From NCBI GenBank assembly GCA_927911695.1, contig CAKMQO010000177.1, positions 1 to 6,739 of the forward strand: a DNA stretch of 6,739 nucleotides, written 5' to 3'. The notes beneath the pieces were generated by a model. That model was given only the letters and a program-made list of their open reading frames with translations, was not told where the DNA came from and did no database searches. The stretch is from an uncultured Gemella sp. (lineage in GTDB: Bacteria; Bacillota; Bacilli; Staphylococcales; Gemellaceae). This document shows, piece after piece, positions 1 to 5,909 of the stretch. The translations under genes and the position numbers were made by a program. The first letter of the stretch is position 1, and every line of letters starts with the position of its first letter.

Positions 1-1314
1 GATAAAGAAAATAAAGAAAATTATATAGAAGTATTCTAGTTTATGATGCGTTCAGATTTGGTAATGATACAAATAAAGAGACACAAGAAGCGAATTTTGA
101 AACAAATAATTCAGTTATAAAAAAACTTCTTTGGACCTGCTGGAAATAATGTTGTTCACAACAAACACGGTGCATATGCTACAGGTGATGCATTCTACTA
201 TATGGCTTATCGTATGTTAGATAAAAATGGTGCGGTAACATATACTCATGAAATGACACATAACTCTGATAGAGAGATTTATCTTGGAGGATATGGAAGA
301 AGAAGCGGATTAGGACCTGAGTTTTATGCAAAAGGACTACTACAAGCTCCTGATCATTCATATGATCCAACAATAACAATTAACTCTGTGTTGAAATATG
401 ATGATTCAGAAAATTCAACAAGACTTCAAATAGCAGATCCAACTCAAAGATTCACTAATGCAGAAGACTTACGCAGTTATATGCATAATATGTTTGATTT
501 AATATATACACTTGAAATATTAGAAGGTCGTGCTGTAGCTAAATTAGGTTATAATGAGAAAAATGATCTATTAAGAAAAATTGAGAATAAATATAAGAAA
601 GATCCAGATGGAAATTCTGTTTATGCAACAAATGCAGTTCGTAGATTAACTTCTGATGAAATTAATAAACTAAATTCATTTAATAGTCTAATTGAAAATG
701 ATATTATAACACGAAGAGGATATATAGACCAAGGAGAGTATGAAAGAAATGGATACCACACAATTAATCTATTCTCACCAATCTATTCTGCTTTAAGTAG
801 TGAGATAGGAACTCCAGGTGATTTAATGGGACGCCGTATGGCATTTGAACTTTTAGCGGCTAAAGGGTATAAAGAAGGTATGGTACCATACATTTCTAAT
901 CAATATGAAAAAGAAGCGAAAGATAGAGGAAGTAAGATTAAATCTTATGGTAAAGAAATAGGATTAGTTACTGATAAATTAGTTCTTGAGAAAGTGTTTG
1001 ATAAAAAATATACATCATGGGTTGACTTTAAAAAAGATATGTATAAAGAAAGAGAACAACAATTCAGTAAACTAAATAGAGTTAGCTTCTTTAATCCTAA
1101 TGACCCGTGGGGAAGACAAAGAAATGTAACTGTTACGAATTTAGGTGTGCTTGAGAAAATGATTGAAACAGCAGTTAGAGAAGATGCAGCTGATTATTCA
1201 GCACAATTATACCCTGATACAAATAGTAGAGTTCTTAAACTTAAGAAAGCAATATTTAAGGCTTATCTAGATCAAACTAAGGACTTTAGAACATCTATAT
1301 TTGGTGGGAAATAA
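1..1314 (+). pseudogene. M26-family zinc metalloprotease (ZmpB/ZmpC-like), C-terminal part, frame-disrupted
   Basis: This is the catalytic C-terminal part of a large surface zinc endopeptidase of family M26 (IgA1 protease/ZmpB/ZmpC group); the 5' end lies outside the window. The longest open stretch with a Met is 202-1314 (370 residues). It has the zinc motif HEMTH at residues 16-20 (bases 247-261) and a Glu at residue 40 (319-321) as likely third ligand, within the family-typical run GGYGRRSGLGPEFYAKG. The end DFRTSIFGGK looks like a native C-terminus. Homologous sequence continues upstream of the Met: FFGPAGNNVVHNKHGAYATGD is in the same frame, but VYDAFRFGNDTN (from base 39) is in another frame, and bases 1-36 (DKENKENYIEVF) return to the first. 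The simplest reading is one base lost near 35-38, creating the TAG at 37-39, and one A gained in the A7 run at 119-125. No good ribosome binding site precedes the Met at 202, so it is not a convincing true start. Sequencing error is an alternative to real decay. Family assignment is confident; functionality is not. Confidence 0.8.
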
Positions 1315-1451
1315 TACAGTCTACAATATAAACATAAATAAGGATATTGATGATTAATTGGTACTGCACCCAAAAAATTGGACAAAATATTAAGTTATTT
1401 TTGTTTAGTGTTTTAAACTTTAAAGTCAGTAAATTTTATTACTTTTAGTGG

Positions 1452-1572
1452 CTTTCATTCCTTACAGTTATTAAAGATTTTTCGAACTATTTAATCAAGG
1501 ATTTTTTAAAAGGCGTAGCCCTTGTCCTTGATTAAATAGGAGGAAAATCTAAACTGTAAAAGGGAATGAAAG
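1452..1572. repeat. Long nested palindrome (~120 bp) inside the downstream end of the IS
   Basis: The two arms pair in order from outside to inside: CTTTCATTCC (1452-1461) with GGAATGAAAG (1563-1572); TTACAGTT (1462-1469) with AACTGTAA (1552-1559); AGATTTT (1475-1481) with AAAATCT (1544-1550); ATTTAATCAAGGA (1489-1501) with TCCTTGATTAAAT (1525-1537). A small inner stem, AAGGC with GCC(C)TT, spans 1510-1523. On the + strand it is followed by the T-rich TTTCTTTTTG, so it could stop transcripts leaving the metalloprotease gene. On the - strand it starts 16 bases after the orfB stop and has no T-run. It may be a miniature palindromic element lodged in the IS or part of this IS type. Confidence 0.75.
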
Positions 1573-1588
1573 TTTCTTTTTGTTTATA

Positions 1589-2409
1589 TTAGCTTCTATT
1601 ACTTTTTCTATAGTTTACAGGACTCAGTCCACCTAAGTTCAACTTTATTCTTTCTTCGTTATAATACCTTATGTAATCAATAATAGCTTCTTTTAATTCA
1701 CATTTATTTTTAAAAGTATCTTCAAATCCGTAATACATCTCAGATTTTAAAATCCCAAAGAAGGATTCCATAAATGCATTATCTGCCGATGTTCCTTTTC
1801 TAGACATTGATTGTGTAATTCCTTTCATTTTAAGGAATTGTCTATATTCAATATGTTGATATTGCCAACCTTGATCACTATGTAGTATCATACCATCGTA
1901 TCTTTCATTTTGAAGTTGCGATAACATTTCATGTTGTTGTGCCATATTAGGTGAAAATGAAACACTATAGGCTATTATCTCAGCATTATATCCATCAATT
2001 ATAGGTGCTAAATAAACCTTATCCTCTCCAACTTTGAATTCAGTTACATCTGTATAACATTTCTTTAATGGTTCTGAAGCGAAGAAATCTCTATCTATTA
2101 TATTATCTGCGATTTTTCCAATCTCTCCTTTATAAGAATTGTATTTTCTAGTAGGCCTTACAAATGATAGCACATCTAGTTTTCTCATTAATCTCAAGAC
2201 TTTTTTATGATTTACTAAAAATCCCATATTTCTAAGTTCTGATGTTACTCTTCTATAACCATATCTTAGTTTGTTCTTGTCCTGAATAGATCTAATAGCT
2301 TCTTCTATACTTTTTATTTTTTTTTATCTTTTATCTTCTTTTATTTTTTTGTATAATAATATGATGAACGAGATAAGCCTAAAATCTTTAATAGTATATT
2401 TAATTTATG
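1589..2409 (-). pseudogene. IS3-family transposase OrfB (rve/DDE integrase domain), frameshifted
   Basis: OrfB carries the retroviral-integrase-like DDE catalytic domain that cuts and joins the IS ends. The longest ATG-started piece is 1589-2227 (212 residues). Counted from that Met, the catalytic residues are D60 (CYTDVTEF), D118 (LHSDQGWQYQ) and E154 (AFMESFFGILKSE), giving the family-typical D-35-E spacing. The C-terminal YIRYYNEERIKLNLGGLSPV is also classic IS3. Homology continues upstream of the Met without a break in frame (EEAIRSIQDKNKLRYGYRRV) to an A9 run at 2317-2325. Beyond this the expected N-terminus (HKLNILLKILGLSRSSYYY) lies in a different frame and runs into a TAA. One extra A in that run would explain it. 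With the similar problem at the orfA end, neither an uninterrupted OrfB nor a simple -1 programmed OrfAB fusion can be read, so the copy is probably inactive unless the bases are misread. Confidence 0.85.
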
Positions 2410-2935
2410 TTTTTACCTTTAATTCTTCTACTATTTTTGTTTTCTCTTCATTTGAGATTGTTTTAACCTTATCTCCCTCAACTTTTTTAAAAACTGCATT
2501 TTCTGCACGTAAGTACTCAAGTTCTTTCTCTAATTGTTCAACTTTTGATAATTCTTTATTTTCAATATTTTTATTATTTTTTTTCATCTTACTAGGTCTT
2601 CCTTTCGGTTTCTCTAGTATATTATACCCGTTTTCTTTAAATTTTGAAATCCAATTACATAGTAAACTAGAATTTGGTAATGCGTATTTTAATGAAGTAG
2701 CGTGTATAGAATTTCCCAATATTAAAACTTCATTGATTATATCTAGTTTCAATCCTGGTGGATAGTAAGTATTTTTCCCTTTAATCAGTACTGTTTCGCC
2801 ATGTAAATCGGCTAATCTGATCATGTAGTCCACATAACTAAGATTTATTTTAAACTTCTTAGATAGTTCCTTGTTTGAGTATCCTTCTTTCTTAAGTCTA
2901 TACATTTCTATCTTATTTTCATCTGTTAATTTCAT
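2405..2935 (-). CDS. IS3-family transposase OrfA (helix-turn-helix subunit)
   Basis: This 176-residue protein is the DNA-binding OrfA of an IS150-type element, which recognises the IS ends and supplies the N-terminal half of the OrfAB transposase. An N-terminal helix-turn-helix lies at about residues 10-45 (KKEGYSNKELSKKFKI). A second helix-turn-helix follows at about 65-105, then a basic GRPSK linker at about 112. A Leu/Glu-rich coiled coil (SKVEQLEKELEYLRAENAVF) lies at about 130-150 and would mediate dimerisation. The start is supported by a strong GGGAGGG site at 2946-2952, ten bases upstream. The ORF stops at 2405-2407, in an A-rich stretch where the homologous OrfB sequence begins in another frame. 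Removing one A from the A5 run (2410-2414) would join EELKVK directly to HKLNILLKILG, so the stop may be an indel and not the natural orfA end. Confidence 0.88.
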   Translation of the reverse strand: MKLTDENKIEMYRLKKEGYSNKELSKKFKINLSYVDYMIRLADLHGETVLIKGKNTYYPPGLKLDIINEVLILGNSIHATSLKYALPNSSLLCNWISKFKENGYNILEKPKGRPSKMKKNNKNIENKELSKVEQLEKELEYLRAENAVFKKVEGDKVKTISNEEKTKIVEELKVKT

Positions 2936-3004
2936 AATAAATACGCCCTCCCAAAAATTTCGCCAAGTTTGGGGTCTATACCATACCAGATCTCTTTTCT
3001 TATA

Positions 3005-3196
3005 TTATGCAGCATGCTTATCGCAATGACATTCTCCTGTTTTGCAGTTTCCACATTCGCAATCTTCTTTTGCATTATGGCATCCACAAGCACAACCTTC
3101 TTTACATTCACATGTTCCTTCAACACAGTTTCCACATTTACAATCTTCTACTGCATCATGACAGTGACAGTGGTGTTCACATTCACATTTGCTCAT
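3005..3196 (-). CDS. Metallothionein-like Cys/His-rich small protein
   Basis: This is a 63-residue cytoplasmic protein with 17 Cys and 7 His and no aromatic residues, the composition of a metal-thiolate cluster protein. Its likely role is buffering or detoxifying Zn, Cu or Cd. Cysteines form C-x-C pairs (4/6, 10/12, 19/21, 29/31, 46/48, 56/58) and a C-x-C-x-C (35/37/39). The protein is an internal duplication with a 27-residue period: HDAVEDCKCGNCVEGTCEC (13-31) aligns with HNAKEDCECGNCKTGECHC (40-58), and C10/C12 align with C37/C39. The start is fixed by GGAGG at 3205-3209, eight bases upstream. A good promoter and a metal-regulator-like palindrome lie upstream. The IS end comes about 20 bases after the stop, and no terminator remains between them. 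I cannot place it in a named metallothionein family. Metal binding is inferred from composition. Confidence 0.82.
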   Translation of the reverse strand: MSKCECEHHCHCHDAVEDCKCGNCVEGTCECKEGCACGCHNAKEDCECGNCKTGECHCDKHAA

Positions 3197-3239
3197 ATTA
3201 ATCGCCTCCGTATTATTTAATTAATTATTCTATAGTTAA

Positions 3240-3268
3240 ATTTTATTATGTTTTATATAACAAGTCAA
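3240..3268 (-). promoter_or_regulatory. Sigma-A-type promoter of the metallothionein-like gene
   Basis: Read on the - strand, TTGACT (3263-3268) and TAAAAT (3240-3245) are separated by exactly 17 bases, close to the consensus. The predicted transcript start would be near 3233, about 37 bases before the ATG. This promoter makes the gene independent of the beta-helix gene upstream, which has its own terminator. Confidence 0.7.
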
Positions 3269-3284
3269 TAGATTCTCGTCTTAA

Positions 3285-3322
3285 GTAATTATTACGATTT
3301 ACACACCCTTGAATCGTAATAA
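3285..3322. promoter_or_regulatory. Zur-box-like palindrome / 11-bp inverted repeat upstream of the metallothionein-like gene
   Basis: Two overlapping symmetries are visible. GTAATTATTACGA (3285-3297) matches most of the Gram-positive Zur operator TCGTAATnATTACGA in its 7-1-7 form: the right half is perfect and the left half keeps GTAAT. In addition, TTATTACGATT (3289-3299) is a perfect inverted repeat of AATCGTAATAA (3312-3322) with a 12-base spacer. The site lies about 17 bases upstream of the -35 hexamer. Assignment to Zur, and not another Fur-family regulator, rests on the TCG/CGA outer bases and is inference. Confidence 0.5.
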
Positions 3323-3344
3323 GGTCGGTTTTGAATTAGAATTA

Positions 3345-3389
3345 AATATAGGTAGAAATACTACTTTAATGTAGACATCTACCTATATT
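3345..3389 (-). terminator. Probable terminator of the beta-helix gene
   Basis: The arms AATATAGGTAG (3345-3355) and CTACCTATATT (3379-3389) are a perfect 11-bp inverted repeat, with an inner CTAC/GTAG stem (3361-3374). It starts 10 bases after the stop codon of the upstream - strand gene. The tail (TTAATTCTAATT on the - strand) is only moderately T-rich, so efficiency is uncertain. Confidence 0.6.
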
Positions 3390-3399
3390 ATTTTATAAG

Positions 3400-4788
3400 T
3401 TATTCACTAATAACTGTTCCATCAACTAATGTAATTTTATAACCATTGAAATTAATTTTTCCTTTGTTGTTTAATTTTGAAATTTTCACATCTCCTGTTA
3501 AATTCCATACTGCATCTTCTTCAATGGTAACTTCAGCATTATTTTCAACTGATTCACCATTTTCTGAATTATCCACTATATTAACAGTTCCATTAAATTC
3601 CGTTGATCCCGATAATGTTAAATTTAATGTAGAAATAGTATCTACTTCAATTTTCCCATCTAATTTTTGGTCTTTTGCTTTAAGAGTTACATTTCCTCCA
3701 TTAGAACCTGCTGTCCCCCATCCATGAGAAGCATCATTTCCTAATACTGCTAACAATCTACCATCTTGATCATTATTTTCTATTTTAACATTCTCCAATG
3801 TTATTTCACTTGTTGTATTAGTAACATAGATTAAATCACCATTATTATTAGTCAATGTTCCTTCTTTCATATTAAACACCGATTTACCTACTTCAGCATC
3901 TCCCGACATTGATTGGTATATCATCACATTATGCACATTAGTATCAGAGCTACTACCTTTATCATCACTCATATTACCTTCTACTTTCGTATTCTCTAAT
4001 GTAATAGAGTTTTGCCCTTCTATTACCAACGCCTCTGAATTTTCTGCTTTAAGATTTGCGTTTTTAACAGTTATATCTGCTGTAGAGTATACCGCTGGAG
4101 AATTATAACCTTTTGAAACATATTCTCCTCCATCAACATTTACCTTACCTCCACCTCTATCTGAACGTATAGCAGCTGATGAATTCCCCTCGGTTTTCAC
4201 ATTTAGGTTTTTAGCATTCATTGTTGCTCCACCTGTAGTTTGAATCCCCCCTGAGTTATCATTAGTTGTGTAAATTTCTGAGTCACTAATGTTTACAGTT
4301 GTACCTTCTCCATAACTGAATACACCGTTACCGTTTTGTGCCGTTGTCTTTACCTTCGCATTTTTTATATTAACAGTTGCTTTATCTATAGCCAACAGCC
4401 CTGCATTCATTCCATAGAAATCGCCATCTTCTGTGTTTGATGTAGAGCCCCCTGTCTTATTTACCTCAATATCCTCTAGACTTACTTTTGCGCCTTTGAT
4501 ACGTAATGCATTTTCATCATCACCTGTTGATGTATAGTTTTCACCTTTTTTGTTTTCATCTGAATCTATTGTATTTGCTGAAGTTCCTTGATTTATTGTA
4601 CCACTACCTCCGAAACCTCCTGAACCTGGCTTCGCTGGTGGTTGTTGCCCTGGTTTATTTTTACCGACTATCTGAGCAGAACTATTATCACTAGCAAATA
4701 CATTTTGTGTCGATGCTAAAGTTCCGAAAGTTCCTGTTGTTAATAATGTAATTAAAGCTGTTGATATAAGTAATGTTTTATTCTTCAT
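3400..4788 (-). CDS. Secreted right-handed beta-helix protein of unknown function
   Basis: This 462-residue exported protein has a Sec signal peptide (basic MKNK, hydrophobic LLISTALITLL, likely cleavage after VFA at residue 32). A Pro/Gly-rich spacer (about 44-64, KPGQQPPAKPGSGGFGGSG) follows. From about 90 to the end come short repeated beta-strand units such as ATVNIKNAKVKTT, TTVNISDSEIYTT and ITVKNANLKAENSEALVIEG, the pattern of a right-handed parallel beta-helix of the pectate-lyase/adhesin type. Conserved-looking turns include NSGGIQTTGG, AAIRSDRGGG and SPAVYSTADI, which I remember from unnamed secreted proteins of other Firmicutes. There is no LPxTG motif, C-terminal membrane anchor, lipobox or recognisable wall-binding repeat, and no clear catalytic site. 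It may be a free or passively bound surface adhesin, or a polysaccharide-binding protein. The start is set by GGAGG at 4797-4801, eight bases upstream. It follows the cationic-peptide ORF by 46 bases and is probably in the same transcript. Confidence 0.85.
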   Translation of the reverse strand: MKNKTLLISTALITLLTTGTFGTLASTQNVFASDNSSAQIVGKNKPGQQPPAKPGSGGFGGSGTINQGTSANTIDSDENKKGENYTSTGDDENALRIKGAKVSLEDIEVNKTGGSTSNTEDGDFYGMNAGLLAIDKATVNIKNAKVKTTAQNGNGVFSYGEGTTVNISDSEIYTTNDNSGGIQTTGGATMNAKNLNVKTEGNSSAAIRSDRGGGKVNVDGGEYVSKGYNSPAVYSTADITVKNANLKAENSEALVIEGQNSITLENTKVEGNMSDDKGSSSDTNVHNVMIYQSMSGDAEVGKSVFNMKEGTLTNNNGDLIYVTNTTSEITLENVKIENNDQDGRLLAVLGNDASHGWGTAGSNGGNVTLKAKDQKLDGKIEVDTISTLNLTLSGSTEFNGTVNIVDNSENGESVENNAEVTIEEDAVWNLTGDVKISKLNNKGKINFNGYKITLVDGTVISE

Positions 4789-4834
4789 TCTAATTACCTC
4801 CGAGATTGTTATGTTTATTATTTATTATTTATTT

Positions 4835-4942
4835 CTATATACTCTTCAATATTTTCTTGAATTTGGGATGACTTATTATCACCCGTGCTATTTTTCTAAC
4901 TTTCTTATCCGCTAGTAATTTTGCTATTTTCTTAATCGACAT
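4835..4942 (-). CDS. Small cationic amphipathic peptide (35 residues), candidate bacteriocin-like or membrane-active peptide
   Basis: This short ORF runs from an ATG at 4940-4942 to a TAG at 4835-4837. AGGAG (4952-4956) lies nine bases upstream of the start. The peptide begins MSIKKIAKLLADKKVRKIAR and ends SHPKFKKILKSI. It has 10 Lys, 2 Arg and a single acidic residue (net about +11) and no Cys, Gly or aromatic residue other than one Phe. Ile/Leu/Val residues recur every 3-4 positions, so residues 2-24 should form an amphipathic helix, then a His-Pro hinge, then a second short basic helix. No signal peptide or double-Gly leader is present, as in leaderless bacteriocins or cytolytic peptides. 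It is the first gene after the duplicated regulatory block and precedes the beta-helix gene by 46 bases. I do not recognise the family. It could also be a regulatory leader ORF or a remnant of a longer gene. Confidence 0.55.
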   Translation of the reverse strand: MSIKKIAKLLADKKVRKIARVIISHPKFKKILKSI

Positions 4943-4979
4943 ATAAATCATCTCCTACTTTTTATTTCAAATTATTTAT

Positions 4980-5084
4980 TTGATAAATATATTATATACC
5001 TCCTACTTTAAAACCACTTAAATCAACTTTAAATTATAATTAAAACTCAAATTTAATTATATTTAAGTTAACAATTTAGTTTCA
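4980..5084 (-). promoter_or_regulatory. Regulatory/promoter block, copy 1 (cationic peptide and beta-helix unit)
   Basis: Bases 5009-5084 are about 91% identical to 5939-6015 upstream of the NlpC/P60 gene. Similarity resumes over the -10 region (4980-4998). Read on the - strand, it contains an inverted repeat (TATAATTAAA ... TTTAATTATA, flanking TTTGAGT). Direct repeats with an 11-base period follow (TTTAAAGTTGA then TTTAAGTGG), and then TATAAT (4991-4996). No consensus -35 is present at the right distance (AAGTGG occupies it), so an activator, perhaps an OmpR-type response regulator, is plausible. A GGAGG-like sequence beside the -10 has no start codon after it. Confidence 0.65.
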
Positions 5085-5160
5085 ATGCAATAAGATTATA
5101 TAAAAGGGAGCCATTTCAAAAATACTATAAATCTCTTTTAGTAATCTTCTAATCGTATAT

Positions 5161-5193
5161 AAAAAAAACGTCTTTAGATTACAAGACGTTTTT
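5161..5193 (-). terminator. Strong intrinsic terminator after the NlpC/P60 gene
   Basis: Stem AAAAACGTCTT (5164-5174) and AAGACGTTTTT (5183-5193) surround an 8-base loop. In the - direction it is followed by a run of eight T, and it starts 13 bases after the stop codon. It separates the hydrolase from the cationic-peptide/beta-helix unit. Confidence 0.9.
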
Positions 5194-5206
5194 ATAGATT
5201 ATCTAT

Positions 5207-5767
5207 TTATTTAACACGGATATAAACCGCTCCACTACCTATGTCTGCCGAATTAACTACAGTTTGATTACCAAGCCATCCCCCATGGATAGCTTGTCCA
5301 TTACCTGCATAAACTGCGATATGTGCTAATCCCATACCACCATTGGCATAATAAATTAAATCACCGGGTTGAGCTTCAGATGCTGGTACTATTGTACCTA
5401 AACTCATATATCCTGCTGGCCAATCATGATAGTTTATTCCTACAGATTTTAATGCATTTGTAACTAGCATTGTACAATCTTGAATTGCACCTACTTGACT
5501 TAATGCTGCTTGATAAATAGCAGCTCCTTTGCTCGAAGAAGATACCTGACTATTTGTAGTTTCTTGTGTATTCAATTGAGTTACTGTCGTAGATACCTCT
5601 CCTTCGTTATTTGTTTGAGTTGCATCAGTCACAGTATATTGAGTAGTAACCTGATTAGCAGATATACCATGAGCTGAAGCATTTTGTATCGGTGTTACTC
5701 CACCAATTGCTCCTGTTGTTAACATTGTTATTAAACTAGCTCCAATAAGTAATTTTTTATTCTTCAT
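5207..5767 (-). CDS. Secreted NlpC/P60-family cysteine peptidase (putative peptidoglycan hydrolase)
   Basis: This 186-residue exported protein has a 32-residue Sec signal peptide (MKNKKLLIGASLITMLTTG..., cleavage after ASA). A Thr/Gln/Ser-rich linker (about 33-80) and a single NlpC/P60 domain (about 81-186) follow. The probable catalytic Cys is C98 in QDCTMLVTNAL (the family norm is DCSGLV). H149 (LAHIAVYAGNG) and H161 (QAIHGGW) complete the triad. The spacings of 51 and 12 residues match those I recall for E. coli Spr. EAQPGDLIYY is the usual strand before the His. Such enzymes cut stem-peptide bonds, typically gamma-D-Glu to diamino acid, during wall remodelling or lysis of competitors. There is no SH3, LysM or other wall-binding module, so targeting depends on the linker or on partners. 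AGGAGA at 5776-5781 sets the start. The signal peptide and upstream block match those of the beta-helix gene. The gene is monocistronic. Confidence 0.9.
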   Translation of the reverse strand: MKNKKLLIGASLITMLTTGAIGGVTPIQNASAHGISANQVTTQYTVTDATQTNNEGEVSTTVTQLNTQETTNSQVSSSSKGAAIYQAALSQVGAIQDCTMLVTNALKSVGINYHDWPAGYMSLGTIVPASEAQPGDLIYYANGGMGLAHIAVYAGNGQAIHGGWLGNQTVVNSADIGSGAVYIRVK

Positions 5768-5909
5768 TTAATTTGTCTCCTAATTTATTTTATTTACTTG
5801 TTTATATATTTCTATTTACCTATTTCCAAGTATTTTACTTCAGTTATCTATATCTATTAAAAGATATTAGTATCTATTACTGAATCTCTCATCAAATATA
5901 AAATTATAG

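Larger units (their letters stand above)
1359..2983 (-). mobile_element. IS3-family (IS150-like) insertion sequence
   Basis: An element of about 1.6 kb carries orfA and orfB on the - strand and has imperfect terminal inverted repeats. The downstream end reads TGGTACTGCACCCAAAAAAT from 1359 on the + strand. The upstream end, read on the - strand from 2983, is TGGTATAGACCCCAAACTTG. Both begin TGGTA, share the CCCAAA core and continue into TTGG, which is the style of IS150-group ends. I see no clear 3-4 bp target duplication (flanks TAAT and TACC), so the outermost bases are uncertain by a few positions. The element sits between two convergent genes, 40-odd bases after the metalloprotease stop and about 20 bases after the stop of the metallothionein-like gene. 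It is longer than the usual ~1.45-1.5 kb, mainly because of a ~120-bp palindrome near its downstream end. Confidence 0.8.

Noticed and set aside
179..379. 66-codon open frame on the - strand opposite the metalloprotease
   Set aside because: It overlaps the conserved HEMTH zinc-site region, which clearly codes on the + strand.
1315..1358. Terminator for the metalloprotease gene before the IS
   Set aside because: No inverted repeat with a T-run is present in these 44 bases. The only candidate is the palindrome inside the IS.
2349..2765. 138-codon open frame on the + strand
   Set aside because: It is antisense to orfA of the IS. Its Phe/Ser/Leu-rich translation is what the complement of Lys/Glu-rich coding DNA gives.
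2932..3135. 67-codon open frame on the - strand overlapping the metallothionein-like gene
   Set aside because: It runs out of frame through the Cys/His repeat and into the IS end and has no ribosome binding site. The overlapping frame has a strong one and a repeated, meaningful protein.
3005..3196. Tandem repeat considered as a CRISPR-like array
   Set aside because: The 81-base period is imperfect, lies inside one coding frame with its own ribosome binding site, and has only two units.
2969..3220. Open frames on the + strand opposite the metallothionein-like gene
   Set aside because: They are antisense products of the repeated TGT/TGC-rich coding sequence, cross the IS boundary and have no ribosome binding site.
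3446..4694. Two short + strand open frames opposite the beta-helix gene
   Set aside because: Both lie wholly inside a well-supported gene on the other strand and lack start signals and recognisable protein features.
5840..5900. Tiny ORF (MRDSVIDTNIF) on the - strand upstream of the NlpC/P60 gene, as a counterpart of the cationic peptide
   Set aside because: It has only 11 codons and no ribosome binding site, and it does not resemble the cationic peptide.
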